Assembly: GCA_007922225.1 (NCBI GenBank)
Contig: ML679969.1
Span: 16,799,999 to 16,863,998 of the forward strand
DNA length: 64,000 nucleotides
DNA from: Emydura subglobosa
Taxonomy: Eukaryota; Chordata; Testudines; Chelidae
Direction: 5' to 3'
The position numbers and the translations under genes were made by a program. The notes below the pieces were generated by a model. That model saw only the letters and a list, made by a program, of their open reading frames with translations, ran no database searches and was not told where the DNA came from. Shown piece after piece: positions 10,301 to 22,815 of this stretch (positions are counted from its first letter, which is position 1; each line of letters starts with the position of its first letter).

Positions 10301-12239
10301 ACTCTGCTGCATAGCTGGCCATGCATTCATTATGTGCAGCTATGCCCTGATAAAGTGGAGTATAGAGTTTTAGGAGGAACTCTTCATCTTTGGTTTTAAA
10401 TCCAGACCATTCAGAAAGGTTTTAGCTAAGGGTAGTATCATTTGCACTTTTCTGTGTATTTCCACCATCAGAAGACAGACTACTATACCTATTAGCTTCT
10501 TAAGAATTCTCTTCTGAAGAAGGCTAGAATGACCATGTGTTGCAGTGCTTTCAGATTAACATGTAAAACTCACATCTTCAGTTTGTTTTCCACAGCCACA
10601 ACAAAAATTACGATGGGGAAGGAGGAGGAAGATGAAGACAATGGAATTATATGAAAAACTAAATCCACCTGCTCATCTCAGTTCTGGGGAGAGGAAATTG
10701 GATCATGTGGTTTTATTATGAGATTGGTGGTGAGGTGGGGGTTAGGTGCTCAGCTACTATGATGATGAGCAGTATAGACACGGGGGGAGACAGAACTGGG
10801 GAAGTCTGTAAAAAGGGAAGGCAAACGGATCATTTGTTTACAGGAAGTGAATCAAGTTATTTCATGCCAGAGGTCAACATAACATAACTGTATAATAGGA
10901 GGCAACTTATTTTGCTTGTGTGGCATGTATAAATTCTAATGTGAATGTTTCTGGAAAGTAACAAAGTCACCACAGGGCATGATCTCAGCACACACCATAT
11001 AATAGGCCTCTTAATGCTGGAGTAGTGCTAAAGCACAGGTTGAAAAGTGCATTTCTTCTTTTATGTATAGCAACATTACTTCACACTCTTTTACTGCTCC
11101 GTATCCTCACACCTTGTAGTATTTAGAGGGTGTTGGGTGTAACCCATTTTTATTGCAATTAAAGTGTGTGTGATGGGATGGGTGAAGTGAATTTTTGGAA
11201 AGTTGATAATGGGGCCAGGTTCCAGAAATGTGAAGATCCCATATGCTTCTGAATGAAAAGGGAGGTATATTTAGAACTCCACTGTGTCCCATAGCAGCCT
11301 GCACTCGCTGTTCAGTTAACTGGAAACATAAAAAACTACTTAGAAGAGATTAAGTGGCACAAATTACGAATTTTAGAAATTATTAACCAATTTATAAATT
11401 ATTGATATTGAGGTATAAGCCAGGCTGCACCTTTCCATTCTTTAATTTATTCCCTTGCATATAAACAGAAGAATAATAGTTTCTAGTCCCCGAAGTATTT
11501 GGATTATTCATGTCTGAATCATTTCTGTTCTTCATTTGGCTGCATTGATTCTTCAGTTTTGGATTCGTATGGTCTGTTTTACTTTCAAGTCTCTAGGACT
11601 GTCTAACATTCTTGCTTCAGACTGCTGAATATTACTACCTTATTTGTAAAACATCCGGCTCCCAATGAATGTGGAAGCTGATTTTTTGGGGGTGTGAGTA
11701 GGAGTAACTAAGCAGAAGGTCCAGGTAAGTCTTTATGTAAGCACATAGGGAATGCTTAGACCTTGTCTGGAAAGAATAGCAAATGCTCTGTTGTGCAATG
11801 TCTTCATTCTATTTTTTTTCATTATCAGCAGGGCTTTTCTCCTTTCTCTATGTGCCAGTTATTTTGAGGAATTAGGATGGCCCTATTAACATGGTTTAAA
11901 TAAAGCGTTTGCTGAAATGTTATGACTAGTGCCTACAGGTTTAGTCACAGTTCCTTGCAGAGGTTTGCGTTTAGAGATTATATGAACGTTATAATTAAAA
12001 CCTTTTGGAAGAGAATGAACCGGTCTAGTGTTGTATTTCAGCCTTGGGAAAGGGATGGAGGATTCCCTTTTGAATTTATCAAGTGGGTTTGTTTCTTGAG
12101 ACCTGTGGATACTTAACTTTTTTTTTTTTTTTTTTTTTTTAATTTTTTGCATTAAAAAAAGCAACACCGTCTAATTCTGATTATGGAGCTCCGAGAGTTG
12201 AACTGCCTTTATAGATCTGTGTTGATTTTAGTAAGAGAT
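7387..12239. other. AT-rich non-coding DNA
   Basis: I find no supported gene. Open frames are short and lack recognisable motifs. Simple sequence: a GT run near 7967-7980 and a 23-base T run at 12118-12140. An exon without strong motifs could be missed here. Confidence 0.5.
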
Positions 12240-12574
12240 GATCAGGTTAACCCTCAAAGCCTCCTTCATGCACTTCATGAAGGGCCCGGTGGGGCACCTT
12301 GCTACCACGTGCCCTTAGCGTGAGGAAGTTTTGTCCGTGCCTGAGAGCAATCAGCTCCCTGACACCACCAGATACAGGCAGCACACATGTGGGATCCATT
12401 GTCCCTTCACAGGATAGCAATAGGCACACTTAACTCCCAAGTCTTCTGAGCATCCCCCTTGCGTGTCCAGCCCCTAATCTACTGGAAACAAAATTCCAGG
12501 TTCTGTTTCCAAAGGAACAGTCCATTGCAGCATACCAGCTACACCACAGAATACAGCTCAGCTTAACACACACA
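12240..12574 (-). other. Possible old retroelement (LTR-like) fragment split by the Harbinger insertion, left half
   Basis: More GC-rich than its surroundings, with blocks such as CAAGTCTTCTGAGC and CCAGGTTCTGTTTCC. It is cut off abruptly by the terminus of the Harbinger element at 12575. The DNA after that element (16157-16520) has a similar character (ATTCAAATGATAGC, GGTGAAAGACCCCAGG), so the two may be halves of one older antisense element. This rests on composition and general resemblance only. Confidence 0.25.
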
Positions 12575-12811
12575 GGCCTGGTCTACAATGGCAATGGAGG
12601 TTGACGTAACGCCGCCTACGTTGACCCCCTACAGTATGCGTCTCCACTGGTACGTAAGTTCCGCCGATCTAAATTGCAGTAAAAGTTGACCTAATAAAAT
12701 CACCTCCGCAAGTGGCATAACGCTGAAGTCAAATTCCATGGGTTGCATTTGCGTCAGTGTAGGCAGAGTGCAATGTAAATCAATGCCATTGGCCTCCAGG
12801 AGGTATCCCAT

Positions 12812-14435
12812 ATGCTCTGTTGTGACCGCTCTGGACATTTGCGTTCTGCTGTAACCTGGTCACATAAACAGGAAATGGCTCCTCCCCTCAAGCCCCGGGA
12901 AATTTTGAATCCCCATTTCCGGTTTGGACAGTGTGGAGAGAGCTTTGTAGCTGAACTGCTCATGAAAATTGCACGGCCCAAATGCACTCCAGCATGGAGT
13001 CAACTAAAGGTCTTGGATCTAATCAGTCTGTGGGGCAAAGAGTCTGTTTTGGCTCAGCTTCGAGCCAGCAAAAGAAATTTAGATATCTATGAGGAGGAGG
13101 AGGAGAAGGAGCACAATAGGGATGTGCAGCAGTGCCGCATTAAGATCAAAGAGCTGAGGCAGGCTTATCAGAAAACTAGGGAAGCTAACAGCTGTTCTGG
13201 CTCCTTGCCAAAAACATGCCACTTTTACGAGGAGCTGTATGTGGTTCTTGGTGGTGACCCCACCACTGTGCCACAATGTAGCATCGATACCTCTGCAGAA
13301 CCCCAGTTCAGAATGAATGAGGACGACTGTGGACAAGGAGGATGAGGAGAGCACGGTGCAGGAGAGCAGGGTATCCGTTCTCCTGAGAGCCAGGACCTGT
13401 TCGTTATCCCAGAGCAGCCCTGCCCCACCCCCGGTACTGTGGTATTGATCGAGATGCCGGGGGAGGCACATCTGATGAGTGTGTGTGGCAAATCTAATTT
13501 TTGTGGTTATGTCCTCAGCCCACCTTCTTCTTAAAAGGAGTTTGTGTTTTTGAAGGATGGCCTTTCCGGGTGTTGGCAAATTATGGGTTGGGACACTGGT
13601 TGCACTATGTTTTCTGCTGCTACACTTCATCTGCAGCGTCCTCTAATCTGTTGTGCCCACCTCCTCCCAAATCAGTCTTTGGGATGTTACAGGGGAGTCC
13701 GGTGATCCCTCTCCTTGCTCAAGTGTGGATTGTGGATTTTAGTGCTAATGAAACTTATCCATAATTGATGCAAGGGCCCCTTGATTACTATGTCTGGAAT
13801 GCCACTCCGACCCATCTGCTATGTACAGGTTGGAATGTGGGTCTGGCTTTGCCTTGTAAATATGAAGGGGAGTTCTTTTTACATTGTAACATTTCTTTTA
13901 CTACTTTGGGTCATCTAACAATGGCAACCTTGTGCTTTGCTTGTCTTACAATTGACACTTCAGCCCCCCCCTTGCAGAACTCCTGCTGAAAGATTTTCCT
14001 AGATTAGGAAGCAGGGAAAAAAATGCAGGGTGACATTTTCAGTGAACTAATGAACTCCTCCGTGGCTGCTGACACAGAGCTCAGAGCCTGGAAGATATCC
14101 TTGACTGGAAAACTAGACATGGACATGGAACACACAGAATATTAGCACTGGAGGAGGAGCGTGATTCGCAACATATTATAAGGGGTCAGTCCGACATGCT
14201 GAGGCGTCTGGTAGAGCTCCAGGAAGAGCAGCGGCAGGACGGACTCCCTTTGCAGCACTTCCAAAATGCTCCAATGCCTACCACTTTATTAGTCCCCACC
14301 CCCAAGCGCTGTAGGAGAAGGCTGAATAGGGTGCAGTACTTTCTGCATTCCACACTGGTGGAGGCAAGCAGAAAGACACGACGGCTCCTTTACAAACCAT
14401 GCAACCACAGTTGCTTGCACAGTGACGCTTTATAA
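12812..14435 (+). pseudogene. Harbinger-associated Myb/SANT-like DNA-binding protein (decayed)
   Basis: The open part 12812-13345 gives 177 residues. Residues 61-146 look like a trihelix or Myb/SANT-like domain: a tryptophan-led first helix (AWSQLKVLDLISLWG), SVLAQLRASKRN, a basic QCRIKIKELRQAYQKTREAN helix, then CHFYEELYVVLGG. A short glutamate run (about residues 94-98) sits between helices. The frame is lost after 13345; a C-terminal piece is readable at 14196-14435 (MLRRLVELQEEQRQ, then an arginine-rich VPTPKRCRRRLNR). In PIF/Harbinger elements such a protein brings the transposase to the termini and into the nucleus. It could be misread as a host transcription factor gene, but it lies inside transposon ends and faces a transposase. 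Confidence 0.75.
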
Positions 14436-14763
14436 TAATAACTTATCCTCTTTCCCCCCACTGAAACAGGTCACAAATAAAAAATTGTAGCTTTGGAAAA
14501 CATCTGTCTTTATTCATTCATAGTTTGGGTGGGAAAAGAAGGGGAGGGGGCTGCTGGTGCGAGGGTGGGGGATGGGTAAGAAAGGCACAGCAGAGACATA
14601 CATTACTGCGGTTCATTGCAGAACTGGTTTTTCAGTGCTTCCCGTAGGCAAAGCGCTCTGCAGTTGGCTCTGAGCATAGCGCTAGAATCTGACTGCTCAA
14701 AATTTGCGGCCAGCCTCCACGGCCCAACCCTGGGGGAACTTTTCACCCTTTGTTTCACACAAA

Positions 14764-15568
14764 TTATGGCACACACAGCATGTATATATAATTGATGTCA
14801 AGCCTAGTGAGTAGGCATCTCCATCTGGCCTTTAAACTCCCAACTGCACATTCCACCACTATTCTGCACTTGTTGAGCCCGTTATTGAAATGCTCCTTCT
14901 GGCTGTCCACGTTCCCACTGTAGTGCTTCATTAGCCAAGGGAGTAAGGGGTAGGCAGGCTCCCTCGGGATCACTATTGGCATTTCAGTCTCCCCAATATT
15001 TATTTTTTGGTCAGGGAAGAAAGTGCCCGTTTGCATTTTATTGAACCAGACCAGAGTTCCTAAAGATACGCATGTCATGCACCTTTCCAGACCACCCCCC
15101 ATTGATGTCAGTGAAACGTCCCTTGTGATCCACAGGGGTCTGCAACACCATTAAGAAGTATCCCTTATGGTTTATGTACTCTGGCAAGGTAGTCAGGTGC
15201 TAGGATAGAGATATGTGTGCCATCTATTGCCTCCCCACAGTTTGGGAACCCCATTGTAGCAAACCTGACCACTATGTCCTGCACATTTCCCAGTCACTAC
15301 CCTTCATAGCGGAAGTCTATTAATGGCTCTGCACACTTGTATCACAGCAGCTCCAACGGTAGATTTACCAACTCCGAATTGATTCCCAACTGACCGGTAG
15401 CACTCTTGGGTTGCCAGCTTCCACAGAGTGATGGCCACTCGCTTCTCCACTGTCAGAGCTGGTCTCAAGCAAGTATTCACATGCCTCAGGGCTGGGGACA
15501 GCTCTGCACAAAGTTTTAAAAGAAAGTGGCCTTTCGCATATGAAAGTTTTGCAGCCACTGCTTGTCAT
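14764..15568 (-). pseudogene. PIF/Harbinger transposase, HARBI1-like (decayed)
   Basis: On the minus strand, 15558-15304 encodes a helix-turn-helix-like N-terminal part (LTVEKRVAITLWKLATQECY, RSVGNQFGVGKSTV). The DDE nuclease follows in fragments: AIDGTHI around 15219-15236 (first aspartate), FTDINGGWSGKVHDMRIF around 15075-15115 (second aspartate), then PREPAYPLLPWLMKHY and RIVVECAVGSLKARWRCL (glutamate) within 15102-14764. All three acidic positions can be read, but in different frames, so the gene is dead. In a live element it would cut at the termini and leave 3-base duplications. Upstream minus-strand open sequence at 16077-15724 may be untranslated leader or a lost N-terminal part. Confidence 0.75.
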
Positions 15569-16156
15569 CCCACACCTTCATAATGATGCGATCCCACCAG
15601 TCTGTGCTTATTTCCCAGGACCAGAAATGGTGCTCCACAGACTGAAGATGATGCATGACAGCCTGCAGCAAACAGGAATTCTTTCACTCTATGGTTTGTA
15701 GCAGGGCAGCCTCACTAGCATCGCTATTTTCTGTGCTGCAGCTCCTGTCTCGCCTTTGAAAATATTGCAGGATAGGCCATGAGGTATTTGTGATGTTCAC
15801 AATGATAGTGCAGAGCTGAGTGGGCTCCATGCCTCTTTGGCAATGGTGTAGCGCGCGGCATAGAAAAACGGCGCAAAAAAAGCATTTGCCATTTCTTTGG
15901 GACAAGAAGGGTGGGGGAGGAAGCACGTTGTACCATGGAAGGATGACACGCTTCCAAAAAGTCTCTGCGGTTAGTTACACTGTGGGATAGATACCCATGG
16001 TGCACTACTTTGAACATCAACCCAAACATGCTGAGTAGGGACGCAAGAGCCCGACGCAAGGAGCGTGGTGTGATCATGCTCCTGTGACTTCTAAAATTCA
16101 GTGGGTGAAAGTCAATTTAAAGTAATTCGACTTCACTCTGCAGTGTAGACATACCC

Positions 16157-16520
16157 ACAGATTTGCTTGTAAAGAAGGGAATATAAGTTCATTTAACAAA
16201 GAACAGAGATTCAAATGATAGCAAGCCAGAAATATTGGAAACAAAGGATTACATATAAAATACGATCATAACACACACACTAGAGCCTAAACTAATAGGA
16301 CATTTTTATGCAAATGCTTACCCCACATCTTTCCAGCATATTATAGCCAGGCTTGGCTATGATCACCAAGCCCACTGTCAACTTACTTCCTAGGTGAAAG
16401 ACCCCAGGGCTCCCTTTGAAATTCTAGAGACTGTATGTCAGAACACTACTTACATCTTTATTGGCAATCCAGACACTCTCCTGCTGTGTGTTCTGTCCCA
16501 TAGATCTTTGTGATATTTTG
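16157..16520 (-). other. Possible old LTR-like fragment, right half
   Basis: See the left half at 12240-12574. No coding motif and no clear terminus; the call is a suspicion only. Confidence 0.2.
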
Positions 16521-17470
16521 TTAATTTCTTAATCTTGATTAGCTGGTGGTATGGAGTGCAGGTAGGTATCCATTTTAAAATATACAATATTCAATTTGCA
16601 TATAACCAGGCAAGAAATAAGTGTCTCCTGCCTGTCTGAAAGGAGCATGCTTGTCACTTCCTGATGACCTTGCTTTAATTTAGACCTTAAGAACATAATT
16701 TTCAGTATAGGTATATAACTCGATAAGTGGATTTATCTTTACATACATTTTGCAATGGTTATGATGACTAGTGAGTTACTGACTCTATAGAGACATCACA
16801 TGCCACCCTTTAGTGAATTATTATGTATATAACTAACAGGAGATCCCTGAAAAACTTTATGCACCCCTTGTGCCCTATGTTAGTTGGCATCAAAAGGTTT
16901 CTGCATCATAGATATGCCATTTATTGCATCTTTCTGAATCTCACATAGTTCTAGCATTTTTGCTGTATGAGCTCTTGATTTCTAGTAGCTCTAAAATGTC
17001 TTAAACAAGTTTGGGTTTAATCACAGTTAAATTAAATAACCTCCCTTCCCTGCCCTTTTTCTTGACTTTCCCCAAAATTTAATTAGAATGAAACCTGTAT
17101 GACCATCCAAGGGACCAACAAAAATGATCTGTTTAAGCAAGGTGCTTGTTCAATAAAGAAAGCTGAAAAGCTGGAGGGTGAAACATATTTGATACTGAAC
17201 ACTATTGATTATAAAACACTTTAAAATATTTGTATTTTTATAAAATATTTAATACAAACATTTGATACATAAAACATCACTTTTTTAACCAAAATATCAA
17301 TCTGTGTGCTGCTGTGGACAAGTGAAATAAAAATGTAAAGTTGATTAAACTGCTGTCTGGTTTCTCAGTTAAACACTTAAAATGACGGGAATCTATGCAA
17401 AAAGTTGTCTTTTGTGGCCATATTCTGTGTATCCAGTTTGTGCCTTATGCTGTTAATATGTATTTTTACT

Positions 17471-17541
17471 TATTTATATTATGGTAGCTCCTAAGGCCCC
17501 AGTCAGGATTGGGGGTCGGGGGGGCCCACTGTTGCAGGCTT
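17471..17541 (-). repeat. L2-like LINE 3' tail fragment
   Basis: Read on the minus strand it matches the layout of the tail seen at 48085-48190: a CCTGACTGGGGCC-like block, then AGGAGCTACCATAATA, then a TAAATAA-like AT end. Family assignment is by resemblance to the L2-type 3' end. Confidence 0.45.
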
Positions 17542-18084
17542 GTTTGAGAGATGGTTATTTAGCACGTTTAATATTGTTAAATGCTGTTACTTTGGGGTGG
17601 TCTCTTAAAGGATGGGGTTAATAATAAAGGTGGGGTACAATGCAACCCCAATATTTATGAACACAAAACCTCCATTAATTTGGGTTTGAGGTAATTAGGC
17701 CTCCTGTCCTGTGAAGCTCCTGAGAATTAATTATGTTTATGTAGTAATAAACATAGCTCATTATCCTTCCCTGTTTTATAATTTTTGTGCTTCCCCCCCC
17801 ACACACACACACACCATTTGGGTGAAATACTGAATCTATGAAATCAACGGGAGTTTTACCATTGACTTTAATAGATTCGGGATTTTACCCTTGTGTATCA
17901 TCATCCTTGTATTATGTCTAGTCTGAGTTCTGAGCTCCTTTTTTCAAGGATCTTGTCCATTTTTCATTTGTCTTTAAGCCCCGTGCCCACTTTCATCACT
18001 GAATAAATAATTTTCTTTGCAAGTAACATTTAATGCCATCCTCGCTCTGCCTTACTGGACACCGAAAGAAGCTTTCCTGTGTAA

Positions 18085-18200
18085 AGCTTTCATCACACTA
18101 TCTCAAAGTCCTTTACAAAGGGAGCAGCATAACTCATGTTGCAGACGGAGGACACTGGGGCAAAGAGAGACTGAAAGACATATAAGCACACCCAGTGAAT
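18085..18200 (+). repeat. MIR/L2-like fragment
   Basis: The order CTCAAAGTCCTTTACAAAGG, then GCAGACGGAGGACACTGGGG, then CAAAGAGAGACTGAAAGAC mirrors the 3' half of MIR/L2-type repeats (cagatgaggaaactgaggc followed by acagagagg). It is strongly diverged. Confidence 0.4.
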
Positions 18201-20625
18201 CAGTTTTAGAGTTTTGACTAAACCCCGCACATACATGCTTACGCCATCTAAGGATATGGCCCGTTAAGTCTTGGCACTGTGTAATTCTCCAGGAGGCAAA
18301 TATTGCTAAGAAAACTAGCGTGCTGGGTTATAAATTGTTGAGGAGGACAAGTATAAATGGAAACTTTTTCAAATATGGGAAGAGATTTCTCATGTTGATT
18401 GCACACAATTGCTAGTACTAAAGCTTTTTATTGTTTATATGATCTCTCTGGTTGATCAGATCGAAGTCAAGATTTCCAGGTTGGAAGCACAAGGAGAACT
18501 GCAATCAGCTTATGAAGCATTTACAGTGTGTTCTCACTTAGGACATGGGCCAGGAGGGGGGCATACCTTTTAGGGCAGCTGAATGAAGTGTGGTATGTAC
18601 AAGTAATCAGTGAGCAAGAAACAAAACAAAGAGGCAGTGTGACTGGGAGTCCAAGGCTCTGGGCCTTGTGAGAAGAGCTCCTAATCCCTGGCCTTGCTTT
18701 TAAAGGAACTAGGAGCAACAGCAGCTGTGGGGAGGTGCAGAAAGCTACTCTGCTGATTTCATCCAGGCTGTCATGCCAAGTGGGTCTCATTAAATCCCAC
18801 TCAACGTAGGTAAAAGGCAGAAAGGCCCAGTGAAGGGAAAGCTAGAGGCAAGGATAGAAAGTCCTAATAAAATACGCCCTTGCAACAGTTTGCTCAGGAG
18901 AAAGCTAGGGGCAAGTTTCTGTTGACTTGCTTTGAAGTGCAGTCCTGCTTTGAAGACTGTTGCTTAAGACCCCGAGGAAGCTAAATAAAGACAACTACCA
19001 GAAAGCAGGTATGCGCCAAAGTAACCTACTCTGTGCTGCTGTGTTATGGGATGGAAAACCTGTCTGCTTGCAGGGAGTAGTACTAGCTACAAAGTGTAGA
19101 GTGCTAAAGTGGAGAATGATACCAGTGAAAATCTCTTCAGTCTTCCTGCTACACTGTAGTGAAAATGAAGGACATACTATGGTTAGGGAAATACAAGAGA
19201 GAATGAATCCAAGGAAGGCGTGGCCACATAGGTCTCTGATTAGTATTCACTCCTGCTTACTGTGCAGCTGAATTGCACTTTGGGAGTGAGGGTAAGGGGT
19301 TAAAGTAAAATGGAATTAAAATTATTCCAGATTTCAACATTGTACTTGAATGATAAAAATGCTTTAACAATGAAAAGAGACCATTTTATGGTGTCCCGAA
19401 CAGGGTTCTTCAAAGTGGGAAGAGAATTGTTAAACTGACCCAGGCTAGTTTTGAAAAAGCATAGAAGAGCTCTGGCATCTGTGCTAGGTATACAGTTGTC
19501 TATGCACTAGACATCTCTGGTCTTTGCCATACAAATAAATGTAAACAGGCGTACTCCCCACTGAGAAATATTTGTTTAGAAATTACTAATAGCATCTATC
19601 AGGAACAAGTTAAAAAGTACTTTTATTTTTAAGCACTAATAAGTTATCTGGATATCTTACTTTTCAGTTTTTTTACTTTAACTTCAAAACTGGCAATTCA
19701 GATCTGGACTTTAATTTGAAAAAATAAACGAGTTAATATATGCATTTGTCAGTTCATCCTATTTAATAGCTTTTATGTGCAACCTACAGTAGCCACGTCC
19801 AGTCAGAATGACTGCAAATCAAAGAGCTAGTGGTATTTTGATTTAAAATTATAGTTTGATCGTGTTGGTACATAGAGTTAACAGTTTACAGAAATTTTAA
19901 AAATAACTTGTAAATTCCTTGTGGTAAAACACTGGGCATTGTGCAGACTACAGTTAGTTTTTAGGCGGTGCTTCATAGTTCAAGAATGGTGTTACATACA
20001 TTGTGGAAACACCCAACACCTGTTCTGAGTCCCAAAAGACATAAATATAAAATACTCTGTAAAGGAGTGGCCTTCAAAACCACAAAAGCTAAATGCTTTA
20101 AATACAATGACCTGGGAGAAAATGCCTAGTTTGTGTGTGTGTGTGTATTTAAGTCTTATTAGTACGGTACACTACCACAGTTCATTTGCTTCAGGCTCAT
20201 ACACAGTAAATGTAATCCTTGGTTTAATGTACTTATCTTCCAACATTTAAAACTATTATATTAATGCAGGTGATCATGTCTGGCTATATTGTGATGTTAG
20301 TATGTACAGGCTTGTGCTGTAAATTGTTGAGATCTAATTATGTAAGTGCTTGTGTGCTATAAATAGCTCATTACAGTCTGGCAAGCTGCATTCATCACAC
20401 AGGCACTCTGCCTATTTTTGTACGTTCTGTAGTAAAAGTCTAGAGGATGGGTTTGCACGAGTGTTTTTAGTTCTTCCTCAGGGACAGATGAGCACTTGCT
20501 ATATTTTGTACCAATCTAAGCTACATTTGGAACTAAGGCCCTGACCCTGCAAATACTTACCACATTTGCTTACTTTCGGATAGGTGAATCCTGTCCAGAA
20601 CTTCATACATGTACAAATGTTGCAA

Positions 20626-20957
20626 GCTATGGCTACGCTAGAGAGTTTACAGTGGCACAGCTGCCCTGGTGCCACTTAATCTACTCCCACTTATGTTGCT
20701 CGGGGCTGTGAATTTATATTGACATAACTGGTAGTGTAGACATAGCCTGAGGCTGTGAATAAGCCACCCACCTGAGTGACATAAATTACATCGACCTAAG
20801 CGCCAATGTGGACAGTGCTATGTCGGCAGGAGAGCGTCTCGCACTGTTTGTTGGGGGTGGATTAAGCTGACATGAGAGCACACTCCCATTGTAAAGCGGC
20901 GCAGCTGCACTGAAGCAGCAGTACCACTGTAAGCTCTCTTGTGTAACCATGGCCTGA
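20626..20957. mobile_element. Non-autonomous DNA transposon with long terminal inverted repeats
   Basis: The left end (GGCTACGCTAGAGAG, TTTACAGTGGCACAGCTG) and the inverted right end (GGCCATGGTTACACAAGAG, then CTTACAGTGG) are imperfect inverted copies over about 40 bases. Internal text includes TGGACAGTGCTATGTCGGC and GTGTAGACATAGCC. No coding capacity. The TIR style resembles hAT-derived MITEs of reptiles; superfamily uncertain. An internal GTGTAGACATAGCC at 20734-20747 could instead mark the end of a smaller element. Confidence 0.5.
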
Positions 20958-20960
20958 CTG

Positions 20961-21067
20961 AAAAGTTCCAGAGGGGTAGCCGTATTAGTGTATATAGATT
21001 TCCATTTCATACGGCTAAATCCAGTGCCTTCCATGGTGAAAAGTTCCAGAGGGGTAGCCGTGTTACT
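20961..21067 (+). repeat. Two direct copies of a 27-base motif, 78 bases apart
   Basis: The block AAAAGTTCCAGAGGGGTAGC, continuing CGTRTTA, occurs at 20961 and again at 21039. It looks like the start of an interspersed repeat of unknown class, either duplicated locally or inserted twice. It begins four bases after the end of the element at 20626-20957. Confidence 0.6.
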
Positions 21068-22404
21068 CTATCTGCTTTTTCCACTCTGATCTCTCTACCT
21101 TCTACCATGTTCTCCTGTATGCATGGAGTGACATCCCAATCCCAGCGCGCCAGGCTGATGCCCCTTTCTCATATGAACCACTTCTAAAAGCGTACTGCTT
21201 TTGTGAGCCTCTCAAATGCTAATTTCCATCAGTCAAATGCCGGCTTTTCCGCTCTTGCAACAGACAAAAGAGAAGGAAAAGGCGGCGGTGGTGGGGTATT
21301 CTGATCTTCTACTCAGTTACACATGTGAGTAGTGGCATTGAATGTGAGGCTATTCACATGTAGAAAGTTAATGTGTGTACATGTTCGCAAGGTCAGGGCC
21401 TAAATTACACTTCCTTTTGGTGCATCCTGTCTGATCTGCTCCCATCTCTTAGGCTTTGTCTGTACTAGAAGATTTTGTCCCTGTGCTTAGTAGGTGTGTA
21501 GCATGGATGCAGCTGTAGTGTAGGCAGTATGCAGGGCTTTTTAATACTTTGAAATCAGAGGCAGGCTAAATAATAATGTAAAATATTCCAGACTTCTTAT
21601 AGATGTGTTCCGTAATGCACAAGCTGAAATATCATTGTTACAGGGCATCAATGGATTGAAAATAGCTCTTTTCTCTCCTGCTTTACAAAACAAATACCAG
21701 AATGTTTTATTAAATACATATTAAATGTAATGCATAATGCTAAGAAAAGCACTGCAACTTGAAAAGCCAAAAAGATAAATTGTTGCTTTCCTCTGACTTA
21801 AATGTATATTATGCCCATGTGCCTCTTAATTAAAAAAAAAAAAAGTCTTTGAGCTAAAGCTTTTCCTAGCAGAATCAAACATCTGAAATTAGGGACCAAC
21901 ACTGGAGCCCAGAGTTTCTCTAGAGTAGTTAACTGTAGAGTGTTTATGTTTTAGAATTGCATCTTGCTTCTTACAAATGGACTCCAGACAGGAACTGCTC
22001 TCTCTTGTGGGTTTATGTTTTTAGCAATGCAGTTCAGAAAGAATCCCGTGAAACCTGCCTCTGCTAATCATCTCTTAAAAACCTGAATGGATTGAAAATG
22101 TGATATTGCCTCCTCTCTGTGTATAAACAAATGAGCTCGTATTTGGCTGTGTTCTGCTGAGATCAAGAAGAGGAAAATATTGCTTTATAATGGCTGACGT
22201 CACATCTGTACCCTCTGGCCTAATGTGACATTCCCAAACTCCCTGAGGTAATGTACACGCTAATCTCACACCTCAACCCTCGCTTTACCTTGTCCTCCTT
22301 TTGGGAAGCCGAACCTTCCTTTTTCCCCCTCCCAAGGATGAGGCCAAAAACTACCTAGAACAGTAAAATTTATTTCCTGCTCTAACACTTGCATTCAAAT
22401 CAGA
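21068..22404. other. Non-coding DNA, no feature recognised
   Basis: Apart from a TGCAAGGTCAGGGCC-type scrap at about 21300-21410 and an A run near 21833-21844, nothing can be supported. Open frames are short and motif-free. Confidence 0.5.
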
Positions 22405-22693
22405 AAGGTTAAGGTACAAAGTGAGTTACACCTAGCAAGGGACATAAAGGCAAAAAGAAGAGGTTCTTTAAATACATTAGGAGCAAAAGAAAGATGGAGG
22501 AAAGTGTAGGTCCTCTCCTTAGTGGAGAAAGAGAGCTAATAATTGGTGACACCAAGAAAGCTGAGAGGTTTAAAGCCTGTTTTGCTTTAGTCTTCACTAA
22601 TGGTGACCAGATACTCAACACCATTAATATTAGCGAGGTGGAAGGAATGCAAGCCATAATAGGGAAAGAAGAGGTTAAAGAATATTTAGATAA

Positions 22694-22815
22694 GTTAGAT
22701 GTATTCAGGTCATTGAATCATAGAAGATTAGGGATGGAAGGGACCTCAGGAGGCCGTCTAGTCCAACTTCTTGCTCAAAGCAGGACCAACCCCAACTAAA
22801 TCAACCCCCGTCTAA
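22694..22815 (-). mobile_element. CR1 3' tail inserted in antisense inside another CR1
   Basis: Text TGAATCATAGAAGATTAGGG, then AAGGGACCTCAGGAGG and CTAGTCCAACTTCTTGC, is the reverse complement of the CR1 3' end (compare 59530-59617, read on +). It splits the plus-strand CR1, so it inserted later. Confidence 0.8.

Larger units (their letters stand above)
12575..16156. mobile_element. PIF/Harbinger DNA transposon, two-gene, decayed
   Basis: Termini GGCCTGGTCTACA (left) and GGGTATGTCTACA (right, inverted) agree at 9 of 13 bases and are flanked by ACA on both sides (12572-12574 and 16157-16159), the 3-base target duplication size of this superfamily. Between them lie a Myb/SANT-like protein gene on + and a DDE transposase of the HARBI1 type on -, arranged convergently. 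This two-protein composition (DNA-binding partner plus nuclease) is typical of PIF/Harbinger. Both genes are broken by frameshifts and stops, so the copy is inactive. Confidence 0.8.
16521..20625. other. AT-rich non-coding DNA with small old repeats
   Basis: No gene is supported. Apart from the L2-like and MIR-like fragments listed separately, I see only simple sequence: a C run followed by CA repeats at 17793-17814 and a GT run near 20133-20148. The stretch at 20530-20620 (CCCTGACCCTGCAAATACTT) resembles a repeat recurring in reverse at about 21300-21410 (CAAGGTCAGGGCC). Confidence 0.5.

Noticed and set aside
10021..10399. Open frames on both strands around 10.0-10.4 kb
   Set aside because: Both strands are open over the same stretch without recognisable protein features.
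12118..12140. T run as the tail of an antisense SINE or processed pseudogene
   Set aside because: No SINE body or gene-like sequence precedes it on the minus strand, and no target duplication is visible.
12812..13345. Host trihelix/Myb transcription factor gene
   Set aside because: It lies within transposon termini with an ACA duplication and faces a HARBI1-like transposase. The frame breaks before its C-terminus.
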